Shown piece after piece: positions 26,847 to 34,443 of a stretch of DNA of 64,000 nucleotides. The notes beneath the pieces were generated by a model. That model had not been told where the DNA came from, made no database searches, and worked only from the letters and a program-made list of their open reading frames with translations. Position numbers and translations under genes: made by a program. Within the stretch, counting starts at the first letter, position 1. Each line of letters begins with the position of its first letter. The stretch is from the NCBI GenBank assembly GCA_020638975.1, contig JACKHN010000008.1, positions 62,001 to 126,000 on the forward strand, read 5' to 3'. This stretch comes from Planctomycetaceae bacterium. Lineage in GTDB: Bacteria; Planctomycetota; Planctomycetia; Pirellulales; Pirellulaceae.

Positions 26847-27803
26847 CTAGGCGAGTGGTTGATAGACCGTTTGTGGCGAAAGACCGGCTTCGGCGAGCAG
26901 CTTGCTGATTCGAGTCCGTTCGTTGGACGGTAGTTTGAGCAAAGGTGCGCGCACATGAGCCTCGTCCAATCTTCCAAGGATCACAAGGGCTTCCTTCATC
27001 CGATTGTGCATGTCGACCAGCGGCTCGCAGTAGAAGGCTCGAACCGTTGGATAGATGCGATCGTTAATCGCTTGGGCAGAACGTAGATCGCCGCGTTGTA
27101 CAGCGTTCCAAAGGGCGACTTGCAGATTTGCGATCACACTTCCCGCCCCCGATAACAACCCGTCGCAGCCCATTGCCAGCGACCCCAGCAGCCACGCGCT
27201 ATGAGTTGAAAGAACATTGACACGGCGATCGAGTGCATGCAACTCGCGGATATGTCGTTCATGCAACGGCGGGTCATTGCACCAGTCCTTGATCGCGCAG
27301 ATCGAGGGAACTTTCTCGCACAACATGAGAAGCGTTTCCAGTGGATAGCCTAAACCGCCAGCGAACGGATACTGAAACAGAATCAGCGGCAAGTTTGTCG
27401 CGTCGGCGATGTTGGCGACGTGAGCCAGCGCCATCTCCGGTCGAAGCTGTCCGCCAAGCGAAAGGACTTCGGATGGAAACACCAGCAATGCACTTGCCCC
27501 GCTTTCCGTCGCCATTCGTGCAAGTTGAGCTGCCTCACGACAGTTCGCCGTCGCGATGCCCGCCACCAACGGCATGCCTTCACCGACTTCGTCCACAGCG
27601 ATCTCAAGCGATCGTTGTTGCTCGTCAAACGTCAACGCATGGACTTCAGCCGCGTGACCGTTGACCGTGATCGCGGTGACGCCCTCCACACTCGCGAGAT
27701 CGCGCAGGTGGCGACGGTACGCCGACTCATCGATCTCCAAGTTCGAGTCGAAGGGCATCAAACATGCGGGGATGACGCCGCTGGCGTGAAATGTTTTCTT
27801 CAT
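26847..27803 (-). CDS. DapA/NAL-family aldolase or lyase
   Basis: A 318-residue class I aldolase of the dihydrodipicolinate synthase/N-acetylneuraminate lyase family. VIPACLMPFDSNLEIDESAYRRHL opens the barrel, ITVNGHAAEVHALTFDEQ replaces the usual GTTGE motif, the tyrosine is in ILFQYPFAGG and the Schiff-base lysine in ICAIKDWCND. The altered GTTGE region (NGHAAE) argues against true lysine biosynthesis. Members of this kind cleave or form 2-oxoacid compounds. It sits 12 bp before the M81 gene and 24 bp after the esterase gene. Confidence 0.82.
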   Translation of the reverse strand: MKKTFHASGVIPACLMPFDSNLEIDESAYRRHLRDLASVEGVTAITVNGHAAEVHALTFDEQQRSLEIAVDEVGEGMPLVAGIATANCREAAQLARMATESGASALLVFPSEVLSLGGQLRPEMALAHVANIADATNLPLILFQYPFAGGLGYPLETLLMLCEKVPSICAIKDWCNDPPLHERHIRELHALDRRVNVLSTHSAWLLGSLAMGCDGLLSGAGSVIANLQVALWNAVQRGDLRSAQAINDRIYPTVRAFYCEPLVDMHNRMKEALVILGRLDEAHVRAPLLKLPSNERTRISKLLAEAGLSPQTVYQPLA

Positions 27804-27827
27804 GGAATTCCGAGAACCGTTGGTGGG

Positions 27828-28688
27828 CTACTTGTGCAATTCTGTCAGCCAAGCGAGCGACTGTTCCTGCCACGCGTCCCACATCGGGCCTTTGTACCCG
27901 TTCAGCCCGTGCCCGCCAGACGGTAACTCCAGTAGCTTCGAGGGTACATTGTGTGTTTGCAAGGCCTTATAGAATGCTCGACTGTTCTCGATCGGAACCG
28001 GCTTGTCATCCACGGCATGAGCCAAGAAGGTCGGCGGTGTATGCGTGGTAACTTGTTTCTCGTTCGAGAACAGTTCGATCAACGCTTCGTTCGGTGTTGC
28101 ACCAAGCAAATTGTTCCGCGAGCCACGGTGAGTCGTTTCGTCCATCGTGATCACGGGATAAACGAGGATCATGAAGTCCGGTCGGCAGCCGACACGGTCC
28201 ACCGGATCTTTGGCCGTCGCATTGCCCGCATCGAAATGCGTTCCCGCTGTCGAAGCGAGATGTCCGCCTGCCGAGAAACCCATGATGCCGACGCGTGTTG
28301 GATCGACATCCCAATCCTTTGCGTTGGCCCGAACGGTTCGGATCGCTCGTTGCGCATCGAGCAGGGGCACAAACGGTCGGCCAGTTGGCAGCCGATATTC
28401 CAACACCACGCCGGTGATCCCATGCTGGTTCAGCCACTGCGCGATGCCATGCCCTTCGCCCCCGGTGACCAAACCGCCATAACCGCCTCCAGGACAGATT
28501 ACGATTGCCGTTCCGTTCCCGTTCTCCGCACGATGTACCGTGATCCACGTGTCCGCTTCTTCAAACTTCTCGCCGTCGACCGGGGCGTGATTATTCCAAA
28601 GCGTCAGTCGTTGTGGTTCGGCATGCAGCGTCGAAGTGATGCCGAATAGGAGAGCAATCAATAGTTGGGGAATCAGTAAACGCGTCAT
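27828..28688 (-). CDS. exported alpha/beta hydrolase (esterase/BD-FAE type)
   Basis: A 286-residue secreted hydrolase with a signal peptide (MTRLLIPQLLIALLFGITST). The oxyanion region is IVICPGGGYGGL, the nucleophile Ser is in VGIMGFSAGGHLAS, the acid in AHAVDDKPVP and the His in LPSGGHGLNGYKG, ending the triad. This pattern is that of bifunctional acetylxylan/feruloyl esterase-like proteins and other small-ester hydrolases. The ATG at 28688 has GGAGC six bases upstream; the frame is open further to 28922 but without a signal peptide. It is first in a run with the DapA-family and M81 genes. Confidence 0.82.
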   Translation of the reverse strand: MTRLLIPQLLIALLFGITSTLHAEPQRLTLWNNHAPVDGEKFEEADTWITVHRAENGNGTAIVICPGGGYGGLVTGGEGHGIAQWLNQHGITGVVLEYRLPTGRPFVPLLDAQRAIRTVRANAKDWDVDPTRVGIMGFSAGGHLASTAGTHFDAGNATAKDPVDRVGCRPDFMILVYPVITMDETTHRGSRNNLLGATPNEALIELFSNEKQVTTHTPPTFLAHAVDDKPVPIENSRAFYKALQTHNVPSKLLELPSGGHGLNGYKGPMWDAWQEQSLAWLTELHK

Positions 28689-28943
28689 AACAGCTCCGGT
28701 AGATCGAATCGAATGGTAAGAACCTTTAGGTGAGATAATGCAGGTCGCGGACCCGATTCGCAAGTAATCCGCTCGAAAAGAGTTTGTACGTGTGGAATCC
28801 GTCTGCGTTCTAGATTGCGATCCTAAGCCGTTTGACAGCCTAGAGTTTGTGTCCCATGATGCGCAGGGGCGTGCCACTTCAAGATTGGCGATCTGGCAGC
28901 GAATAACCGCGTAACTTAACAACTATCAGCCGAGGAACACGTA

Positions 28944-29567
28944 ATGACCACGATATTTCTAGCCTGTGCCGTGGTTGGCGGAACGATCCTTGCGTTTCAA
29001 CTTGTCATGACCTTCGCAGGGTTCGGTGATCACGGCGTTGACATTGCTGACGATATTCCGGATTCGTTCGATTCGTACCTCGAAACCGATGCGTTCGATG
29101 GCGACGTCGAAGTGGGAGATCCGCACGGATCAACATCGATGTTCGGCGTCCTGTCCTTTAAGACAGTGGTCGCGGCCGTGACATTCTTCGGTATCACGGG
29201 CATGGCTGCTCACTCGGCCGGTCTTTCGGCGGCAGGACAATTAACGCTGGCGATTTTAGCCGGGCTGGGTGCCATGTATGGAGTCTTTTACCTGATGCGA
29301 GCCGTCTATCGATTGGCTCAAACCGGTAATCTCCGCATCACCAATGCGATCGGTCGAACCGCTACGGTCAATGTTGCCGTTCCAGCCAGCAACGAGGGGC
29401 ACGGCAAAGTTCAAGTGAAGATCCAAGATCGGCTCGAAGAGTTCCCCGCAGTGACGTCCGCCGGCGAGAAACTTAACTCAGGTGCTAAGGTTGTTGTAGT
29501 TAGTGTCGTCAGCGGCAACACGCTAGAAGTCGAGCCGCTTGTCGAGCCAGTCGAAACTACGGCCTAA
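28944..29567 (+). CDS. NfeD/YqiJ-like membrane protein with C-terminal OB-fold
   Basis: A 207-residue protein with an N-terminal membrane helix, an acidic stretch (DIADDIPDSFDSYLETDAFD), two more helices (TVVAAVTFFGITGMAAHSAG; AILAGLGAMYGVFYLMRAVY), and a C-terminal beta-rich region (GRTATVNVAVPASNEGHGKV ... VVVVSVVSGNTLEVEPL) that matches the OB-fold of NfeD proteins. NfeD-type proteins are encoded next to flotillins and are thought to help assemble membrane microdomains. Here the flotillin follows 69 bp downstream on the same strand. Assignment rests on this pairing plus topology. Confidence 0.72.
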   Translation: MTTIFLACAVVGGTILAFQLVMTFAGFGDHGVDIADDIPDSFDSYLETDAFDGDVEVGDPHGSTSMFGVLSFKTVVAAVTFFGITGMAAHSAGLSAAGQLTLAILAGLGAMYGVFYLMRAVYRLAQTGNLRITNAIGRTATVNVAVPASNEGHGKVQVKIQDRLEEFPAVTSAGEKLNSGAKVVVVSVVSGNTLEVEPLVEPVETTA

Positions 29568-29636
29568 TTAATCATCGCCAATAAGTAGCAACTCGCGTCA
29601 TGTAAACGCGTCACCACTGAATCAGGAGATCCCAAG

Positions 29637-31238
29637 ATGCATTCATTCACTTTGCTCGCCCAATCGATTAGCGATCCTTGGGTTCGTTGGGTCGCTGGTG
29701 GCGTGTTCGCTGTGATGGCGATCTTCGTGATGATCGTGATGCTAATCGCCAGGTTCTACAAGCGTTGCCCCAGTAACCGCGTGTTGGTGATCTACGGACG
29801 AACTGGCAAAGGCAAAGCCTCCCGCACAATCCACGGCGGTGCAGCCTTCGTTGTGCCGCTGATTCAGGACTACGCTTACCTCAGTCTTGAGCCGATCCAA
29901 ATTGAAGTGCCGTTACGCGGGGCTCTCTCTTCGGAGAACATCCGCGTTAACGTGCCCAGCGTCTTCACGGTAGCGATCGATACAAAATCAGAAGTCATGC
30001 AGAACGCGGCCGTCCGTTTGCTCGGACTGTCCGTGGGCGAGATCCGCAAGCAAGCAGAAGAGATCATCTTCGGGCAATTGCGGCAAGTCATCGCGTCGAT
30101 GGGCATTGAAGAGATCAACCGTGACCGCGACACGTTCCTGCAACACATTCAGACGTCGCTGGAACCGGAATTGAGCAAGATCGGTTTGCAACTGATCAAT
30201 GTGAACATCACGGACATCACCGACGAATCGGGCTACATCGACGCGATCGGTCAAAAAGCGGCTTCCGAAGCGATTCAGAAAGCTCGCGGTGATGTGGCCG
30301 ATAACCTGCGGATGGGCGAAACTCGCGTTGCAGCAGCCGAGCGTGATAAGGCGATCCAAGTTGCTAACTCGCAGCGTGATCAATCCATCGGTACTCGCGA
30401 GGCACGGCGCGATGAAGCCGTCCGAGTTGCTGATCTGGAGAAGGAACAAGTCGTCGGCGAGCAGGAGGCGGCATTCGAGCGTGAAGCTGCGGTCAAAGAC
30501 GCAGAACGACAAATGCGTGTTCGTGTCGCCGAAGCAGATGCCGTCGCGATTGAAGGCGAGAACGAATCACAAGCCAAGATTGCTGCTTCGCAAGCGGCAT
30601 TAGCCGTGAAGCGGGCCGAGGCATTTCAGTTGGGCGAAGGTCGCAAGAAGGAAGCCGAAGCCGCCGTTCTCGAAGTTCAGAACCGTGCGATGGCCAAAGC
30701 GGCTGTCGCCGAAGCCGAGCGTATTGAAGCTGAACAACGAGCTCAATTGGAAGCCAAAGCCAAGGCCGAAAAGGCGAAGATGGTTGTCGATGCCGAGGCT
30801 CAAGCCGAACGCGTCCGGATCGGTGCTCAAGCCGAAGCCGATGCGATCTTCATGAAGCTGGATGCCGAAGCTCGTGGTCAATTCGAGATCATGGCCAAGA
30901 AGGGTCAGGGTCTGCAGCAGATCGTCGCGGCCTGCGGTGGCTCGAAGGAAGCCTTCCAGATGTTGATGCTGGAGCACCTCGACAATCTCGCCGAAGCATC
31001 GTCCAAGGCGATCTCGAACATCAAGTTCGACAAGATCGTCGTGTGGGAAAATGGCGGTAAGAACGGACGTACGAACACGGCCGACTTTATCAGCGGCATG
31101 GCCAAGACGCTGCCACCCATGATGCAAGTCATGAAGGACATTGGCGGAGTCGAGTTGCCCGAATCGTTGATCCGCTTCGCCGGCGATCCTGCCCCGACCG
31201 AGAAAGAAACGCCAGCGCCTACGGGCGAAGCGAACTAA
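29637..31238 (+). CDS. flotillin-like protein
   Basis: A 533-residue protein with one N-terminal membrane helix (VFAVMAIFVMIVMLIARF), a SPFH/Band 7 domain (PSNRVLVIYGRTGKGKASRT ... FVVPLIQDYAYLSLEPIQIE ... NVPSVFTVAIDTK) and a long Ala/Glu/Lys-rich coiled coil from about residue 210 to 410. The end (QQIVAACGGSKEAFQMLMLE ... ISNIKFDKIVVWENGG) is the flotillin C-terminus used for oligomerisation. Bacterial flotillins organise membrane microdomains and affect signalling and secretion. It forms a two-gene unit with the NfeD-like gene. A 21-bp inverted repeat lies just after its stop. Confidence 0.9.
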   Translation: MHSFTLLAQSISDPWVRWVAGGVFAVMAIFVMIVMLIARFYKRCPSNRVLVIYGRTGKGKASRTIHGGAAFVVPLIQDYAYLSLEPIQIEVPLRGALSSENIRVNVPSVFTVAIDTKSEVMQNAAVRLLGLSVGEIRKQAEEIIFGQLRQVIASMGIEEINRDRDTFLQHIQTSLEPELSKIGLQLINVNITDITDESGYIDAIGQKAASEAIQKARGDVADNLRMGETRVAAAERDKAIQVANSQRDQSIGTREARRDEAVRVADLEKEQVVGEQEAAFEREAAVKDAERQMRVRVAEADAVAIEGENESQAKIAASQAALAVKRAEAFQLGEGRKKEAEAAVLEVQNRAMAKAAVAEAERIEAEQRAQLEAKAKAEKAKMVVDAEAQAERVRIGAQAEADAIFMKLDAEARGQFEIMAKKGQGLQQIVAACGGSKEAFQMLMLEHLDNLAEASSKAISNIKFDKIVVWENGGKNGRTNTADFISGMAKTLPPMMQVMKDIGGVELPESLIRFAGDPAPTEKETPAPTGEAN

Positions 31239-31256
31239 TTGGAAAGCTGGCCGTAC

Positions 31257-31330
31257 GGGGTCGGGAGTCTTTTTCGGTGAAGCGGTAAGCCATCATCAAG
31301 CCGCTTTGGCCGAAAAAGACTCCCGACCCC
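31257..31330. repeat. 21-bp inverted repeat between flotillin and pyrE genes
   Basis: The arms 31257-31277 and 31310-31330 are perfect reverse complements (GGGGTCGGGAGTCTTTTTCG plus one base). It lies between the convergent ends of the flotillin gene and pyrE. Each strand has a short run of T within the arm, so it could terminate both genes. Confidence 0.75.
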
Positions 31331-31353
31331 CTCCTTGTTCGCTTGAGCTGTTT

Positions 31354-31902
31354 CTATTCGGGCTCGATTCCGAAATCGCGAATCGTCAGCAGCGAGCGGA
31401 GCGGATAACCGCGCTGAGCAAAGATCTCAGCCGCTCCGGCAAGTCGATCAACGATCGAAATCACTCCGATCACTTTCAAACCAGCGGCCTCCGCTTTGTC
31501 GATTGCCTTGAGCGAGCTACCGCCGGTTGTCGTTGTGTCTTCAACGATCACAACCGTGTCGCCTGATTCAACGGGGCCTTCGACGTCGCGTCCTTTGCCG
31601 TGTTCTTTCGATTCCTTGCGAACGATGAAACCTCGAATCGGTTTGTTTTGTTGTCCTGCGATCGTAATTACAGCGGCTGTGATCGGATCAGCTCCAATCG
31701 CCATGCCCCCCACGGCATCGGGCAACTCCGTACCGAGCAACTCGAGAATTCCTTCGGCGATTAAGTTGGCACCGCGCGGATGCAACGTCACCTTGCGGCA
31801 GTCCAGATAGAATGATGCCTTCTTACCCGACGCGAGTGTGAAATCACCAAACTCGAGCGCCAGGTCCTTGATCAAGTCAATCAACGCTTGCTTGTCGTAC
31901 AC
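31354..31902 (-). CDS. pyrE: orotate phosphoribosyltransferase
   Basis: A 182-residue PyrE. FTLASGKKASFYLDCRKVTL is the orotate/PRPP region; GGMAIGADPITAAV and FIVRKESKEHGKG carry the catalytic loop; VVIVEDTTTTGGSSLKAI is the PRPP-binding motif. It converts orotate plus PRPP to OMP in pyrimidine synthesis. The GTG start has AGGAGG about six bases upstream, an unusually strong site. It is a lone housekeeping gene between the flotillin and FHA genes. Confidence 0.93.
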   Translation of the reverse strand: MYDKQALIDLIKDLALEFGDFTLASGKKASFYLDCRKVTLHPRGANLIAEGILELLGTELPDAVGGMAIGADPITAAVITIAGQQNKPIRGFIVRKESKEHGKGRDVEGPVESGDTVVIVEDTTTTGGSSLKAIDKAEAAGLKVIGVISIVDRLAGAAEIFAQRGYPLRSLLTIRDFGIEPE

Positions 31903-32077
31903 AATTGCCTCCTACATTTAACGAGAGTCCTCGCGTCAGTTGATACCACGCGATGATCAGTTATTGAAGGGGCGGTGCGTCAGATTTCGCGCATTGTCGT
32001 TTAATCGAGTCGCAACGCGACCGTTCTGCGATGCAAACGCCACACCACCGAGTTGCGATCGGGTTAAACGAAGGAAC

Positions 32078-32713
32078 CTACACACTCGGTCGCTTAGGCT
32101 TGGGCTTCAAAAGCTTTTCAAGCGTTTGCTCGGCGGCCGAAACGGAGCTCTCGGCGGTAATCGAAGGCTTGGGAGGCAGTTTTCCTGGGGGCTTCTTTTC
32201 GGGAAGCTTTTTACGCAACGCGGTCAGCCTGTCTTCGTCTTCTGGTTCAGCGGATTCGGGGTTCGTGTTGTTCGCGTCGAGGTGAAATTGGCGTAGTTCC
32301 GGTGCGGCCATACGAGTGGCTCGCTCTTCTTCGTCAGCTTGCGCGAGCATATCGCTGACAAAGTCGTCGACGGCATCGGCCTTCTTGCTTGGCGCAGGAA
32401 GTTCGATGAGTGCTTCGAATTCAAGTCGACCCACGCGCAATCGATCGCCGGCTCGGATGAGCCGCTCGGAATCGATTCGCTCGTCGTTCAAGTACGTTCC
32501 GGAGTCGCTATCGAGGTCACGCAGAAGAACTTTGCCGTCGCGCAGCGTGATCTCGCAATGATGTGGACTGATCGTGCTGCTCGGGCAACGCATGTTGCAG
32601 TCCGTCGCGGTCCCGATCACAAAGCGAGATTTTGAGAGAGCGACTTCCAAGCCCGCGCTCTCGCCGGCCTTGCCCTTTAGCTTGCCTTGTACGACTTTCA
32701 GTTTTACGTTCAT
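32078..32713 (-). CDS. FHA-domain protein
   Basis: A 211-residue cytosolic protein. Residues 15-105 form a forkhead-associated domain: SRFVIGTATDCNMRCPSSTI (Arg/Ser core), SPHHCEITLRDGKVLLRDLD and SGTYLNDERIDSERLIRAGD. FHA domains bind phosphothreonine peptides. The second half is charged and low complexity (PEKKPPGKLPPKPS), with a Lys/Pro-rich end. No kinase or phosphatase lies next to it, so its partner is not visible here. AGGAGG seven bases before the ATG supports the start. Confidence 0.88.
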   Translation of the reverse strand: MNVKLKVVQGKLKGKAGESAGLEVALSKSRFVIGTATDCNMRCPSSTISPHHCEITLRDGKVLLRDLDSDSGTYLNDERIDSERLIRAGDRLRVGRLEFEALIELPAPSKKADAVDDFVSDMLAQADEEERATRMAAPELRQFHLDANNTNPESAEPEDEDRLTALRKKLPEKKPPGKLPPKPSITAESSVSAAEQTLEKLLKPKPKRPSV

Positions 32714-32867
32714 CGCTCGACCTCCTTTTCAAACAGTCGGTCGGAACCCCCTCGCTGCTTGACATTGCCGGCCGCAATAACACTCGATGCGGACTCTCAG
32801 ACGTGTATACCAGGACGATTTGTAGGCCGCAGCGCAACAAAACGCATCTATATGCCGCGTCCCGGGA

Positions 32868-32965
32868 GTGGTACAGTTTGCGATTCCTGAAAGTAGGATG
32901 GCCACTCTTGGCCGTCTCTTGTCGGGCAGGAGTGCATAACTTACTGCAAAATGTACTACTATCCG
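32868..32965. repeat. MITE-like interspersed repeat, copy 1
   Basis: About 98 bp. It starts GTGGTACAGTTTGC and closes GCAAAATGTACTAC, so the ends are imperfect inverted repeats. Inside are two small palindromes (GGCCACTCTTGGCC and GGGCAGGAGTGC). A second copy in opposite orientation lies at 39422-39515. It fills much of the 299-bp gap downstream of the WD40 gene; nothing else is seen in that gap. Confidence 0.7.
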
Positions 32966-33012
32966 CTTCCCGGCATCGTTGCTTGAATTATAGCTATGGG
33001 ATGGGGCGTGAG

Positions 33013-34362
33013 CTACTTGGCGGCCGTTTCGTAACCGGGAGCCGCGAAAAACGAGGCGACTTCTTTGCCGTCGTCTACGTTCCAGACTCGCACGCGGCCA
33101 TCAAATCCGCCCGAGGCGACTCGTTTAGTTTCGGCATGGTAAGCGACCGACAACGCCCAATCCTGATGGCCCGCAAACGATTTCAGTTGCTTCTGCGTTT
33201 TCGCTTCGAACTGACGAACGGTCTTGTCGGCCGACGAGGCGAACAAGAACTCGCCGCTGAGCGGCAGTTTGAAGACTTCACCTCCGAAGGCCACGTCGGC
33301 AGTCTTCTTGGCATCACTAATCTGCCAGCGGTGAATCTTTTTATCGGTACCAGCCGAAAAGACATCGTTGTTTTCGGGATGGAAGGCAACGCCCTTCACG
33401 GCCTCGCCGTGTCCCGAGTAGGTCACGAGCAACTCGCCTGTTTTGGCGTCGAAGACCTTTGCAGTCTTGTCGCGGCTGCCCGATACCAGTTTCGTCGCAT
33501 CGGCATTCCACGCGAGAGCCGTCACCCAATCCGAATGACTCGTGATTGAGAGCTGCTCCTTACCGCTAGGGATCTCGAACACCCGGATCGCACCATCGGC
33601 AGCACCGACCGCCAATCGATCGCCTTGCGGGCTGAACGCGACATCTAGCATCTCGTCCGACGTCGTACCGAGTACGTTAACGATCTCGCCAGTCGCCATA
33701 TCAATCACTCGCGTTTCGCCCAGCCGTCCTGGGGCACCGCAGCCGACAGCCAAGAGTTTTCCGTCCGGACTGAGCGACAAAGCACGCGTGCGTTGACCGA
33801 CATTCTTGATGCGACGAATCAAGGTTCCATCGACCGGATTCCAAACAGTTAGTTCATGATATCCGCCCGCGATCAGCTCCTTGCCATCATGGCTGAAGAC
33901 GACCGCCGCCACCGGCACGGCATAGCGGTAGGTAGCCGGCGCCTCGGGATGCGTCGGAGCGGGAACGATCGTGATCAAGTCGGCCGTCGGATCGTCGCCA
34001 TCGTACTTCGCACCTTCTTCGATCCATCGCTTGAACAACGCGAGCTGCTCTGCAGGCAACGCATCTGCTTCCGCTGGCATCCGTTCATCCGCATCGTCGG
34101 AGGCCATACGGCGAAAGGCTTCGCTCAAGTCCAGATCGTTGGCGGTGAATCCTGGGGATCCTGAGTCGCCTTCTTTCGTCACCCGTTCGAATGAATCAAC
34201 TCGCAAGCCGCCTTCCGCTTTTTTCGGTCCGTGGCAAGCAAGGCACTTGTCGAGCAAGATCGGAGCCAGATCCTTGCGAAAGCTGACCGGTTCGTCGGCG
34301 GTGGCAGCGACTCCGATCGACAGCGTAAACGCGAGCGAAAGTAGCGACGTTGTGCGATGCAT
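33013..34362 (-). CDS. exported planctomycete cytochrome c + WD40 repeat protein
   Basis: A 449-residue exported protein (signal MHRTTSLLSLAFTLSIGVAA). Residues 25-125 are a planctomycete cytochrome c domain (PSCyt1): FRKDLAPILLDKCLACHGPK has the CxxCH haem site, and RMPAEADALPAEQLALFKRW closes it. The rest is a WD40 propeller with repeats such as VVFSHDGKELIAGGYHELTV, LSLSPDGKLLAVGCGAP, ALAWNADATKLVSGSRDKTA and GHGEAVKGVAFHPEN. It is the last gene in the 39.3-33.0 kb unit. Its partner upstream is the DUF1549/DUF1553 protein, a pairing repeated many times in planctomycete genomes. Confidence 0.9.
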   Translation of the reverse strand: MHRTTSLLSLAFTLSIGVAATADEPVSFRKDLAPILLDKCLACHGPKKAEGGLRVDSFERVTKEGDSGSPGFTANDLDLSEAFRRMASDDADERMPAEADALPAEQLALFKRWIEEGAKYDGDDPTADLITIVPAPTHPEAPATYRYAVPVAAVVFSHDGKELIAGGYHELTVWNPVDGTLIRRIKNVGQRTRALSLSPDGKLLAVGCGAPGRLGETRVIDMATGEIVNVLGTTSDEMLDVAFSPQGDRLAVGAADGAIRVFEIPSGKEQLSITSHSDWVTALAWNADATKLVSGSRDKTAKVFDAKTGELLVTYSGHGEAVKGVAFHPENNDVFSAGTDKKIHRWQISDAKKTADVAFGGEVFKLPLSGEFLFASSADKTVRQFEAKTQKQLKSFAGHQDWALSVAYHAETKRVASGGFDGRVRVWNVDDGKEVASFFAAPGYETAAK

Positions 34363-34390
34363 GGCGGTCTCACATCTTCTGGTAACTCGC

Positions 34391-34434
34391 TTAACGCCCA
34401 GCCGAAGATATCGGCGCCTTCGGCTGGGCGTTAA
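34391..34434. repeat. 17-bp inverted repeat inside the cytochrome operon
   Basis: TTAACGCCCAGCCGAAG at 34391-34407 pairs perfectly with 34418-34434 across a 10-nt loop. It lies between the stop of the DUF1553 gene and the start of the cytochrome/WD40 gene and may set differential expression. Confidence 0.7.
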
Positions 34435-34443
34435 ACGAAGAAA

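Noticed and set aside
32632..33549. Plus-strand open frame of 305 codons
   Set aside because: It runs across the MITE-like repeat and the WD40 gene in antisense; no protein family pattern.
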